From the NCBI GenBank assembly GCA_963618065.1, contig CAVERH010000001.1:1-64000 (forward strand): a stretch of DNA of 64,000 nt. Reading direction: 5' to 3'. A program made the position numbers and the translations under genes. The notes beneath the pieces are model-generated. The model was not told the DNA's origin, did no database searches, and was given only the letters and a program-made list of their open reading frames with translations. This document shows positions 25,070 to 33,463 of the stretch, one piece after another; the first letter of the stretch is position 1, and every line of letters begins with the position of its first letter. The DNA comes from Suilimivivens sp963618065. Its GTDB lineage: Bacteria; Bacillota; Clostridia; Lachnospirales; Lachnospiraceae.

Positions 25070-25927
25070 TTACATCCCTTCAAACAAATCAATTACGAGC
25101 TTTACTTCTCCAATACCCAGTCCTAATTCCCTGGCAATTGCCATATTGGATTTCCCGGACTTATGAAGCTCGAGAATCTTCTCATTGCTGTTTCTGGCAC
25201 CGCTCTTTCCTGTCTTATCCAGGGAAACGGCAATATCAGGCACTTCAGCCTCTGGCTTTGGCTTTGTGGCACGCCTCTTAGCTGCGGTTTCCTGCCCCTT
25301 TGAAGTGCTTTCCCTGTCTGTTTCCAATACTGCCCGGGTTCTTGCTTTCGCAGCTCCTGCACTCTTCTTTGGCGCTTTTTTCGTTTCTACCGTCGTAACC
25401 TTTGCCGGTACAAATGCTCCGGATACACCAAACGGTTCAAACTCCGGCTGCTGTGGTACTTCCTGCTGTGGTACTTCCTGCTGTGCTGTCAGCTCTTTGA
25501 CATTGATTTCTGCATCCTTCACCGTCTGACGGACTTCCTTTGCCGTCCTCTCCACCTCAGTCACGGTATTTTTCAGATTCTCATGTTTATCATTCAGCAT
25601 ATCATATAAAAATACCACTTCCTGATGACTCTTATTAATCTCGCTAAGCACCGTGTCTGAATACTCATTGACCGCCATCATCTTTTCATTGGTCAGCCGA
25701 TCCATGCTGCGTTCCGTCTTTTCCATGGCATACGTGATGGTTTCGTCCACAATGTCCGTAATCTTACCCTGTGCTTCCTCTACTTCTTTTTCTACAAGAT
25801 CATGAATTTTCTTTTCATCAATAACCGCCTCTTCTTTTCCGGAGCGGTTTTTTCTTTCGGGAATCAGAAAGCTTCCGATAAAAATCACAATTCCCATGAT
25901 AAGTAATACAATTTCCAATACTGACAT
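25070..25927 (-). CDS. DUF6115/SwrB-like membrane protein
   Basis: 285 residues. One N-terminal transmembrane helix (about 3-20), then a long charged coiled coil (about 35-150), a Pro/Gln/Ala/Lys-rich linker containing two EVPQQ repeats (15-base DNA repeat at 25448-25477), and a C-terminal helix-turn-helix-like module (ILELHKSGKSNMAIARELG). The layout and the place between sigD and rpsB match SwrB of Bacillus subtilis, a membrane protein that helps activate flagellar export and hook-basal-body completion. Homology beyond layout and position is inference. It starts 18 bases after the 105-residue protein upstream. Confidence 0.65.
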   Translation of the reverse strand: MSVLEIVLLIMGIVIFIGSFLIPERKNRSGKEEAVIDEKKIHDLVEKEVEEAQGKITDIVDETITYAMEKTERSMDRLTNEKMMAVNEYSDTVLSEINKSHQEVVFLYDMLNDKHENLKNTVTEVERTAKEVRQTVKDAEINVKELTAQQEVPQQEVPQQPEFEPFGVSGAFVPAKVTTVETKKAPKKSAGAAKARTRAVLETDRESTSKGQETAAKRRATKPKPEAEVPDIAVSLDKTGKSGARNSNEKILELHKSGKSNMAIARELGLGIGEVKLVIDLFEGM

Positions 25928-25945
25928 TTCTTTTCCTCACAGCTG

Positions 25946-26263
25946 CTATACCCGTACATCAAAGCTGCCCTGTCCTTTCACAAAAACTTTGCCGTCTTTC
26001 TCCTCCTCAGGATGCCTCCGGTGTTGTCCGCCGTCCCCGGCATAAGTTCCGTTTCCCTGCTCTTTGGCATCAAATTTCTTTTGTCGGTTTTCGGCCTGAT
26101 CACTTTTGTTTACCTGATGCATCCTGTTCTCGACCTTCTGCTGGGTCTGACTTTGAAAGTTTGACTGGTCAATCATTCCCTTGTGATCTTCATTCTGTTT
26201 GATATTGGTAAAATCCTGGGCTCTTGTCACCTGCCCCTGGAGTTCCACACGACTGATCGTCAT
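25946..26263 (-). CDS. Small hydrophilic protein of unknown function in the flagellar operon
   Basis: 105 residues, rich in Gln, Asp, Lys and Glu, no membrane segment or signal peptide. The first 20 residues (MTISRVELQGQVTRAQDFT) are more ordered; the rest looks disordered. I do not recognise a family. I choose the ATG at 26263, eight bases after GAGG; a GTG at 26272 is the alternative. Located between fapA and the DUF6115 gene with gaps of 31 and 18 bases, so it is translated with the late genes of the operon and may have a motility or assembly role. Confidence 0.65.
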   Translation of the reverse strand: MTISRVELQGQVTRAQDFTNIKQNEDHKGMIDQSNFQSQTQQKVENRMHQVNKSDQAENRQKKFDAKEQGNGTYAGDGGQHRRHPEEEKDGKVFVKGQGSFDVRV

Positions 26264-26294
26264 TCCTGTCACCTCGATAATTCAAATCCATTTG

Positions 26295-27896
26295 CTATAA
26301 AGCTGTCATCTTCACATCCCCCTGCTGCTTCACAAACCTGCAGAACTTCATGGGATTCTTAACGACCATGGAAACCTCTCCGATACAGATCTTCGTTCCC
26401 GCAAAAACCTCACCGCTCACTTCCACTTTTGCATTGGAGCTTTCATCCAGAATCACCTGAAGACTCTCTATCTCCTGAATACAGTCCTCCATTTCCTGTT
26501 TTCTGCGATTTTCCTCCTTCAGCATTTCCTGAAAATATTTCATTTGATCCGGTGTTAATTTCATGCCCTGCTGGAGCTTCTGCATATTTGCGGTCAGCAC
26601 CGGATGACTGATTTCGATTGCTTTTTTATGTTCAACCACTAATTTCTGTAATTCCTGTATTCTTAATTTCACGGACGGATCCGCTCCAACCTCTACAATG
26701 GTGTCTGCTCCCATCGTGGATCCTAACGTTTTCACACGGATGACATTGGTAGCACTCACTCTTCCTCCGGTAATAAATCCCCTGCGTCCTGTAACATTAA
26801 TTTCCGTTCCTGCCAGAACCCGGCTGTGCAGAATGGATTCGGTCGAAACATATCCCTTCGCACTTACCGTTGCATTCTCTATAAACTTCGCCACCACATT
26901 GCCATTCGCAGCAAGCGTACCTCTTCCCATGCCATTCATGCCACGGGCAATGATGATATCCCCTCCTGCCTCAACAACCGCACCTTCCACAACACCACGA
27001 ACCTCTATGTTCCCCTTGGCTTTAACGGAAAAGTTGGTTAAGACATTTCCGTTTACCTGAACACTGCCTTCATATTCAATATCTCCGGTAGAAGTATCCA
27101 CATTTTCCACTTCCAAGACATTGGACACAAATACCTTGTTTTCTATCAGCGTGACATGTCCATCTACATCAGAAGTAATCTGCAGCCGATCCGGAGACAA
27201 CGTGATGTTACGTCCGAATTCCAGACGCCTGCGCTTTACTTCTCTGGGCTTCGTGGGATCTCCATAAATGGTGGTGCCGTTATCTCCCGGATCCTCCGGA
27301 TAAAGTCTGGCAAGCACCTCACCCTTCTTACAATGGCTGATCGTATTCAGATGAAAGAAATCCACACTTCCATCCTCGCTTAAGGTCGGCTTCGCATGAA
27401 GATCGGTATTAAAGAAATATTTAATCTGTGCATCGCTTCCGTTTCTTGCGGGAGTTCCCATTGCGGCAATAAAATCTGTACAATACGCCGGATTCTCAAA
27501 AAACGCAGCGATTTCCTTTTCCCTGATTCCAAACGTGATTCCTTTTACCTTTAAATCACCAAGGAACTCCTGTGCCGTCATACGCTCCCCCTTCATGGAA
27601 GGCGGATAGAACCGGACACTCGCTGTCATCCTGTCCTGTCCGACAGTAAGTCTATAGCTCTCACGGATTTCCGGAATCAAATCCTTATTTACCAAAAACA
27701 GGAATTCATTCTTTGCAGCAAGTGCCGCATCCTGAATTCCTTTGGTCAAAAGTCCGGCATCGTACAAAACGCCATGCCCGGACAGATAATCTGCAATTTC
27801 CTTTGCCGTCACCCTGCTTCCGCCCTCTGTGGGCTTAACGAGCTTAATAACTGTACCACTCCCTGTACACCCAATCTGAAAATACCCGTTTTTCAC
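26295..27896 (-). CDS. FapA family protein (DUF342)
   Basis: 533 residues. An N-terminal region with two short repeats is followed by the FapA-type beta-helical core (about 240-390), recognised by repeats such as GDIEYEGSVQVNGNV, VKAKGNIEVRGVVEGA, AGGDIIIARGMNG and GKGYVSTESILHS-like turns, and a C-terminal coiled coil (about 410-475). DUF342 proteins are widespread next to sigD in Clostridia; polar localisation or surface-related regulation has been shown for related proteins in other bacteria, but the role here is unknown. The gene overlaps the 3' end of sigD by four bases, so it is translationally coupled to it. Confidence 0.85.
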   Translation of the reverse strand: MKNGYFQIGCTGSGTVIKLVKPTEGGSRVTAKEIADYLSGHGVLYDAGLLTKGIQDAALAAKNEFLFLVNKDLIPEIRESYRLTVGQDRMTASVRFYPPSMKGERMTAQEFLGDLKVKGITFGIREKEIAAFFENPAYCTDFIAAMGTPARNGSDAQIKYFFNTDLHAKPTLSEDGSVDFFHLNTISHCKKGEVLARLYPEDPGDNGTTIYGDPTKPREVKRRRLEFGRNITLSPDRLQITSDVDGHVTLIENKVFVSNVLEVENVDTSTGDIEYEGSVQVNGNVLTNFSVKAKGNIEVRGVVEGAVVEAGGDIIIARGMNGMGRGTLAANGNVVAKFIENATVSAKGYVSTESILHSRVLAGTEINVTGRRGFITGGRVSATNVIRVKTLGSTMGADTIVEVGADPSVKLRIQELQKLVVEHKKAIEISHPVLTANMQKLQQGMKLTPDQMKYFQEMLKEENRRKQEMEDCIQEIESLQVILDESSNAKVEVSGEVFAGTKICIGEVSMVVKNPMKFCRFVKQQGDVKMTAL

Positions 27897-28669
27897 GCTT
27901 TAAATACCCCCATATAACTTCCCATTTTCGCTTTCATTTTCTGCAATGCACGCGTATGCAGCTGGGAAACTCTGGACTCAGAAACCTCCAGAACGTTACT
28001 GATTTCTTTCAGTGTCAGATCTTCATAATAATACAAAAGGATAACCTTTTTCTCTTTTTCTGTCAGCAGCTCCAGCGCCTGCCCCAACATCTCCCTGAGC
28101 TCGCCCTTTTCAATCACCTTCTCCGGTTCATCAAACCGGTTCTGCTTATGCTGCTCTGCCGGAATTTCACTTCCGGACTCCATGAATTCATTTAAAGATA
28201 CAATTCCTGTAATCTTCATTTGTGACTGCCAGTCTGCAAAATCCTCTGTACTGATGTCCAGCTTCTGTGCAATCTCCTCATCTGTAGCAGCTCTTCCGGT
28301 TGCCGTTTCGATTTCCTTCATTGCTGCTTCAATCTTCTTTTGTTTCTGCCGGATCGTTCTCGGGATCCAGTCCATCTTGCGGATCTGATCCAAAATGGAA
28401 CCACGGATCCGAAGACTTGCATAGGTTTCAAACTTTACTTCCTTCATGCTGTCAAACTTATCAATGGCATCAATCAGACCAAAAACACCATAGCTTACCA
28501 GATCATCATACTCAACATTATAGCCAAGATACATACTTAAGCGGCCTGCAACCAGCTTTACAAGAGGTGCATACTCAAGAATCAGTTTTTCCCTGACTTC
28601 CGACGATTTCGTTGTTGCATATTCGCCCCAAAGCTTATTCTTATATGCTTCGTCCATAGCCTCCTCCAA
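27893..28669 (-). CDS. sigD: Flagellar RNA polymerase sigma factor (FliA/SigD/WhiG family)
   Basis: Alternative sigma factor of 258 residues for late flagellar, motility and autolysin genes. Region 2 has YDDLVSYGVFGLIDAIDKFD and FETYASLRIRGSILDQIRKMDW; region 4 ends LKEISNVLEVSESRVSQLHTRALQKM, a complete -35-binding helix-turn-helix. As in Bacillus subtilis it sits near the end of the fla/che operon, so its level depends on transcripts reaching the far 3' part. No sigD-type promoter (TAAA-15-GCCGATAA) was seen in this window, which fits late genes being elsewhere. Confidence 0.94.
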   Translation of the reverse strand: MEEAMDEAYKNKLWGEYATTKSSEVREKLILEYAPLVKLVAGRLSMYLGYNVEYDDLVSYGVFGLIDAIDKFDSMKEVKFETYASLRIRGSILDQIRKMDWIPRTIRQKQKKIEAAMKEIETATGRAATDEEIAQKLDISTEDFADWQSQMKITGIVSLNEFMESGSEIPAEQHKQNRFDEPEKVIEKGELREMLGQALELLTEKEKKVILLYYYEDLTLKEISNVLEVSESRVSQLHTRALQKMKAKMGSYMGVFKA

Positions 28670-28680
28670 TGCATTTTATT

Positions 28681-28989
28681 TTATTCTGTATCCTGTTTGG
28701 AATCAGAATGTGCTTCATCCCTTTCCACTGTGCCGTCTTCTTTCACAGCTTCCTTCTCAATCACTTCTCCCTCTTGTGCTTTTCTTGCAGCTTCTTCCTC
28801 TTCCTGTTTCCGGATAAACCGATTGATCTTTTTCTGGATAAAGGCTCCTGTCAGATAAAAGAACAGCATCACAAGTATCAGGATCAGCAGGAGCTGCTTT
28901 TTCTCATAGTGGTAATAAAACATCATCGTGCTGGCTATCAGTCCGGAAAGCAGCATAAGAAAGGGAGGCAGAAGTTTTAATTTTCTCAT
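28681..28989 (-). CDS. Small two-helix membrane protein of unknown function
   Basis: 102 residues. Two hydrophobic helices at about 5-25 and 31-51, joined by a short charged loop (YHYEKKQ), then a highly charged tail rich in Glu, Lys and Arg. No family recognised. It overlaps the cheD stop by four bases and is 11 bases from sigD, so it is clearly part of the operon. Proteins of this build occur between cheD and sigD in other clostridial operons, but no function is known to me. Confidence 0.65.
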   Translation of the reverse strand: MRKLKLLPPFLMLLSGLIASTMMFYYHYEKKQLLLILILVMLFFYLTGAFIQKKINRFIRKQEEEEAARKAQEGEVIEKEAVKEDGTVERDEAHSDSKQDTE

Positions 28990-29474
28990 ATATCCTTCTC
29001 CGGTTTACCTACTGCCCGAATGGTGAATACACCTGTTGCCGGATAAAAAATAACAGTTCGTCCATAGGTATCCCCCGTATCCTCGGCAAGGAGTGGTATC
29101 TTCATCTTCTCAAGAGTCTTTTTACTGGCAATGACATTTCTTTCACCTACACGGATCATGTCACTTTTGGCATTTCCGTATGCAAACATCTGCGCACCGC
29201 CTGCGATCTTGGCAACCATACGGCTCCGGATGGCTCCCTGTTTCACCATGTTTTCTACCATATCGGCAATTCCGGTATCTGCAAACTTGAATCTGTTATC
29301 ATTGTTCCGAATCTCCGTACTGTCCGGAAGCATGATATGGGCAAGTCCTCCAATTCCTGTTCCCGGATCGCGGATTGCAATTCCCACACAGGATCCAAGC
29401 CCCAGGGTGGTTACCCCATCCTGACCGGAACAGACCTTCCAGTCAGCCATACCAACCTTAATTATTTCACTCAT
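28986..29474 (-). CDS. cheD: Chemoreceptor glutamine deamidase CheD
   Basis: Deamidates glutamines on chemoreceptors and, in Bacillus, stimulates CheC. The start at 29474 (MSEIIKVGMADWKV) has GGGAG nine bases upstream and lies one base after the cheC stop. The 162 residues contain the catalytic Cys in LGLGSCVGIAIRD and the His in GLAHIMLPDS, and KIAGGAQMF is a further hallmark. Confidence 0.94.
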   Translation of the reverse strand: MSEIIKVGMADWKVCSGQDGVTTLGLGSCVGIAIRDPGTGIGGLAHIMLPDSTEIRNNDNRFKFADTGIADMVENMVKQGAIRSRMVAKIAGGAQMFAYGNAKSDMIRVGERNVIASKKTLEKMKIPLLAEDTGDTYGRTVIFYPATGVFTIRAVGKPEKDI

Positions 29475-29475
29475 T

Positions 29476-30111
29476 TTACACAACTCCCAATGCAGAAAGA
29501 ATTCGATCATATGATTCCACATCCGGAATCAGTATAAAATAACCATCCAGATCAATATCATCTGAAAATTGTGTCTGAATCAGCAGAATATGTTCTCCCA
29601 TTACTCCGAATTCTGTTGCCGGAACACTCATTATGGCTCCCGCCATATCAATTCCAAGCTGTGGTACCGAAGGGAAGATTTTCATATTGGTCAATGAAGA
29701 TAATGCATTCAGATAAGCACCTGTAATAATATTTCCTACTTCTTTCATTGCAGAGCATTCCATCTCACCAAAATGGCATTCCTCTATTGGCTTCTCCGGA
29801 ACTCCGAGCATTCCGCTCATCAGCTTATTTACAAGATGCAGTGCCGATTTCTCCGAAAGAATGAACATCATGCTTCCTTCCACATCACCTTCTACCTGAA
29901 GATAAATGCTCACCAGAATCGTCTCTTCACCACCAAGCAGCGCACCAAGCTCATTAAAGTTCAGAAGACGCACCTGCGGAACCTTCATATCTATCTTACA
30001 GTTAATCAGCTGTGCCAGTGCAGTTGTTGCATTTCCGGCACCAATATTACCTATTTCCTTTAACACATCATAATACTGTTGTGTTATTTGCTCCATGCTA
30101 AGGTCCTTCAT
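29476..30111 (-). CDS. cheC: CheC-type CheY-P phosphatase
   Basis: 211 residues with two copies of the CheC active-site pattern: DVLKEIGNIGAGNATTAL near residues 15-32 and AMKEVGNIITGAYLNALS near 117-134, each with the Glu and Asn used for phosphatase action. Two sites are typical of CheC as opposed to single-site CheX. It removes phosphate from CheY and pairs with CheD, whose gene follows by one base. The downstream FliY carries a second CheC-like domain. Confidence 0.92.
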   Translation of the reverse strand: MKDLSMEQITQQYYDVLKEIGNIGAGNATTALAQLINCKIDMKVPQVRLLNFNELGALLGGEETILVSIYLQVEGDVEGSMMFILSEKSALHLVNKLMSGMLGVPEKPIEECHFGEMECSAMKEVGNIITGAYLNALSSLTNMKIFPSVPQLGIDMAGAIMSVPATEFGVMGEHILLIQTQFSDDIDLDGYFILIPDVESYDRILSALGVV

Positions 30112-30189
30112 GGTCCCTCCTATTATGTCTCATTGATAACTACTACGTACTTTTACAGTTACCATCCTTTTATTATTTCACATCTGTGC

Positions 30190-30657
30190 TTATCGTTCTG
30201 CTGCAACCACATTCATATCAAGCAAAGATATCAGTTCATTCTCATACTTGCCAATACTGAAAACAAAATTTGTTTTATCATCCTTGGCATCATAAGTAAC
30301 CTTGTCAATCTGATCCGGGGACAGGGTAACAACCTCACGCACTTCATCCACAATAAAGCCAATCGTTCCGTGCTGCTCCAGCTTTAAAATAATAATTCTG
30401 GAGGCTTTCGTTGCCTCCTGCTCCGGAAGCCCCATTTTCAGACGAAGATTCATGACCGGAATCACCTCGCCCCGGAGATTGATTACCCCCTTCAGATAGG
30501 CTGCCACCTTGGGGACTCTGGTAATATGCTGCATTCTTACAATATTGTCCACATATTTGATATCAATTCCGTATTGCTCAGTTCCCAGCTTAATTACAAT
30601 ATACTGAATACTGCCGTCCTCTGTATTTACTCCATTGTTTATTCTTAATTCGTCCAT
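30190..30657 (-). CDS. cheW: Chemotaxis coupling protein CheW
   Basis: 155 residues forming a single CheW domain that links receptors to CheA. The family blocks IVIKLGTEQYGIDIKYVDNIVR, VPKVAAYLKGVINLRGEVIPVMNLR (quoted here in parts) and GFIVDEVREVVTL are clear. I start at 30657 because GGGGGAG precedes that ATG; the ATG at 30672 overlaps the cheA stop and has no site. A 78-base gap follows before cheC. Confidence 0.95.
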   Translation of the reverse strand: MDELRINNGVNTEDGSIQYIVIKLGTEQYGIDIKYVDNIVRMQHITRVPKVAAYLKGVINLRGEVIPVMNLRLKMGLPEQEATKASRIIILKLEQHGTIGFIVDEVREVVTLSPDQIDKVTYDAKDDKTNFVFSIGKYENELISLLDMNVVAAER

Positions 30658-30674
30658 GATTCTCTCCCCCATTC

Positions 30675-32747
30675 CTAAAACAGTGCATTTGCATCAAGAA
30701 TCAATGCGATCTCGCCATCACCTAAAATGGTTGCACCGCTGATGAACTTACACTTGTTGATGTATTTTCCGAGTGACTTAATAACAATTTCCTGCTGTCC
30801 CATCAATTCGTCAACCACAAGACCTGCCAGTCTCTCTCCCTTCTTGACGATGACAACAACCATGTTCTCGTCCGGCTTCTTTAAGCTTGCGCTCTCGAGG
30901 ACATTGCTCAGACGGATAATCGGAATGACGGTTCCTCTCAAATTAATTACCTCTCGATTCTGTACCAGCTTGATTTCTTCCGGCTTAATATCTTCAATGG
31001 TCTGGATGCTTCCAAGAGAAACAGCATACTTTTCGCCGCCAACAGTCACCATGAGTGCCTGAATAATGGCAAGGGTCAGAGGCAGCCGGATAATCCATGT
31101 GCTTCCCTCACCAAGTGTACTCTTGACTTCCACCTCACCGCTCAGGGACTCAATCTTGGATTTTACAACATCAAGACCAACACCTCTTCCGGATACATCG
31201 GTAATCTTCTTTGAAGTGGAAAATCCGGCATGGAACAGCAGATTAATGATATCCTTCTCACTCATGTTATCTCCCTGCTCCGAAGTAATCACGCCACGCT
31301 CAATCGCTGTCTTTTTAACACTCTCTACATCAATACCATTACCATCATCGCGAACCTCAATGACAACATTATTGCCATCCTGATATGCATCCAGGAAAAT
31401 TGAACCGGTCTCCGGTTTGCCGCGTCGTGCACGCACTTCTGCGGATTCCAGACCATGATCGGCAGAATTACGAAGCAAGTGCATCAGGGGATCACCGATT
31501 TCATCTACTACCGTACGATCCAGCTCGGTCTCTTCACCGGACATATATAATTCCATCTTCTTATCCAGCTTCTTGGAAAGATCACGGATCATCCTCGGGA
31601 ACTTACTTACAACGCTCTCAATAGGAACCATCCGCACCTTCATGACGGATTCATGAAGATTTGTTGTGACACTCTCCAGATACTCAATCTGCTCATTAAA
31701 GGTGGTGCTGTTCACACCTTCTGCTCCTGATGCCGATACCAGGGAATTCTTTGCAATAATCAGCTCACTTACCAGATTCATTAAAACATCCAGCTTTTCA
31801 ATATCTACACGAACCGTCCGGTTCACAACCGGTTTTCCTGCCGGTTTCTTGTCATTCTTTACAGGTGCCTGGGAAGCAGCCTGTGCAGGCGCCGGTCTTC
31901 GTTCCGCCTTATCGGATACCGCCGGTGCATTTTCGCCTGCGGAAGTCTGCTCTTCATTAAGCTTCAGCTCGGAGCCTGCCACTTTTTCAATTTCCGAAAC
32001 ATTTCTTGCTGCATGAAGAATTTCCTCCAGAGAAGCATCCGTTACAACAATCATGCTGAAATCCAGATCAAACCTTTCATCCTCAATATCCTGCGCAGAA
32101 GGATTGCAGACAATAATTTCCGCCTTTTCTTCCACTGCTTTATATACAAGGAATGCCCTTGCTGCCTTAAGCAGACAGTTCTCATGGACATAAACCGTCA
32201 TACCGAATGCATTTTTGCCCTGTTCTTTTGCTGCACGGAATACATGCTTCTGTTCATCGGTAAGAACAACGTCCTTCCACTTCTCCTCACCATCTGCTGC
32301 AGCCTGCTTTTCTGCTTTCGGAGCCGCCTGCGCTTCCCTTTGTGCATGGCCTTCCTGTCCGTTGTTTCCCTTTAAAAAGCTGTTCAGTATTTCAATCAGG
32401 GGCTGATTGTCATTGGTTCCTTCGTCTGCAGACTCCTGAATGTTGTTCGTATATTCCTCCAGAGCATCCAGACATTGAAATAATGCATCGATCATATTGG
32501 CAGATACCTTCAATGTGCCGTTGCGGATTTCGGAAAATACATTTTCCATATCATGGGTCAGGGTCTGCATTCTCTTATAGCCCATGGTTCCTGCCATGCC
32601 CTTTAAGGAATGTGCTGCACGGAAAATCTCATTAATGGTATCCGTGTCTTCCGGCTCCTGTTCCAGCTTTAAAATCTGTGTGTTCAGATTTTCAAGATGT
32701 TCCTTGGTTTCATCCAGAAAAATTTCCAAATATTGACTTACATCCAT
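30675..32747 (-). CDS. cheA: Chemotaxis histidine kinase CheA
   Basis: 690 residues. P1 phosphotransfer domain with His46 in FRAAHSLKGMAGTMGY; P2-like CheY-binding domain around 190-265 (MTVYVHENCLLKAARAFL); a Pro/Ala-rich linker; P3 dimerisation starting VRVDIEKLDVLMNLVSELI; P4 ATPase with HLLRNSADHGLE (N box), DDGNGID and GRGVGLDVVKSKI (G boxes); and a C-terminal CheW-like P5. Start at 32747 (MDVSQYLEIF) after GGGGG with a nine-base gap. It lies one base after the cheB stop, so the two are coupled. Confidence 0.95.
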   Translation of the reverse strand: MDVSQYLEIFLDETKEHLENLNTQILKLEQEPEDTDTINEIFRAAHSLKGMAGTMGYKRMQTLTHDMENVFSEIRNGTLKVSANMIDALFQCLDALEEYTNNIQESADEGTNDNQPLIEILNSFLKGNNGQEGHAQREAQAAPKAEKQAAADGEEKWKDVVLTDEQKHVFRAAKEQGKNAFGMTVYVHENCLLKAARAFLVYKAVEEKAEIIVCNPSAQDIEDERFDLDFSMIVVTDASLEEILHAARNVSEIEKVAGSELKLNEEQTSAGENAPAVSDKAERRPAPAQAASQAPVKNDKKPAGKPVVNRTVRVDIEKLDVLMNLVSELIIAKNSLVSASGAEGVNSTTFNEQIEYLESVTTNLHESVMKVRMVPIESVVSKFPRMIRDLSKKLDKKMELYMSGEETELDRTVVDEIGDPLMHLLRNSADHGLESAEVRARRGKPETGSIFLDAYQDGNNVVIEVRDDGNGIDVESVKKTAIERGVITSEQGDNMSEKDIINLLFHAGFSTSKKITDVSGRGVGLDVVKSKIESLSGEVEVKSTLGEGSTWIIRLPLTLAIIQALMVTVGGEKYAVSLGSIQTIEDIKPEEIKLVQNREVINLRGTVIPIIRLSNVLESASLKKPDENMVVVIVKKGERLAGLVVDELMGQQEIVIKSLGKYINKCKFISGATILGDGEIALILDANALF

Positions 32748-32748
32748 T

Positions 32749-33345
32749 TTAACATACCCCCACGTTCTTAATAATTTCCTGCGCAATACGTTCGAGTGGA
32801 ATTCCCGTTACTGCCAATCTGCTATTTACAACACTCTTTGGCATACCATATACGGTGCAGCTGTCTTCGTCCTGCGCATAAACAATCACCTTTTTCTTTT
32901 GCTTCAATGCTGCGATACCTGCCGTACCATCGGCGCCCATCCCTGTCAGTACCGCACACACCACCAGATCATAGGAACTGTTCTCCAGTGATTCATACAT
33001 ATAGTTGGCACAAGGTCTTACACCTTCTCTGGGCGGTTCATCCGTATAATGAATCGTGTGTCCGCGCAAACACCGGACTACGTTCATGTGTCTGCCGCCT
33101 CTGGCCAGATAAACATAACCCTTCTGAAGAATATCTCCTTCCTCAGCTTCCTTCACGGTTACTTTACTCAGATCATTCAATCTGGATGCCAATGCTTCCG
33201 TAAAGCCCGCGGGCATATGCTGTACAAGCAGCACCGGTGCATTCAGCTCCTTCGGCAGCAACGGAATCAGCTTCTGCAATGCCTTGGGGCCTCCGGTAGA
33301 ACTGGCAATAGCAACCACCCTGCCTGCGGAATCCGTTTTCATCAT
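32749..33345 (-). CDS. cheB: Chemoreceptor methylesterase CheB without a receiver domain
   Basis: 198 residues, only the catalytic half of a usual CheB of about 350. The active site is intact: Ser16 in IASSTGGP, His43 in LLVQHMPAGF, Asp139 in TGMGADG. The start at 33345 (MMKTDSAG) is supported by AAAGGA eight bases upstream. The frame stays open further upstream to 33573, but that stretch is Lys/Arg-rich, unlike a receiver, and overlaps the PilZ gene. No receiver domain is encoded nearby, so activity cannot be switched on by direct phosphorylation from CheA in the standard way. No cheR is present in the window. Confidence 0.87.
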   Translation of the reverse strand: MMKTDSAGRVVAIASSTGGPKALQKLIPLLPKELNAPVLLVQHMPAGFTEALASRLNDLSKVTVKEAEEGDILQKGYVYLARGGRHMNVVRCLRGHTIHYTDEPPREGVRPCANYMYESLENSSYDLVVCAVLTGMGADGTAGIAALKQKKKVIVYAQDEDSCTVYGMPKSVVNSRLAVTGIPLERIAQEIIKNVGVC

Positions 33346-33348
33346 ATT

Positions 33349-33404
33349 TATTTTCCTTTCACATGTTGTCAAACATATGTGCATGCAGCATCTTGCCGAT
33401 GCTG
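33349..33404 (-). other. Two hairpins in the cheB leader
   Basis: Minus strand. A perfect stem CAGCATC-GGCAA-GATGCTG (33404-33386), then a second hairpin CACAT...GTT-TGAC-AAC-ATGTG just before the ribosome binding site AAAGGA. They fill most of the 118-base gap between the PilZ gene and cheB, in an operon where most gaps are under 30 bases. Confidence 0.45.
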
Positions 33405-33420
33405 ATATTTGCATAACCTT

Positions 33421-33429
33421 AGTATACCA
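33421..33429 (-). promoter_or_regulatory. Candidate extended -10 promoter upstream of cheB
   Basis: Minus strand TGG-TATACT. No good -35 is present at 17 bases. If real, it would give the che-sigD part of the operon a second promoter. Confidence 0.3.
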
Positions 33430-33463
33430 CATTCTGTTCTTCACATGAGTGCAAAGTGATCGC

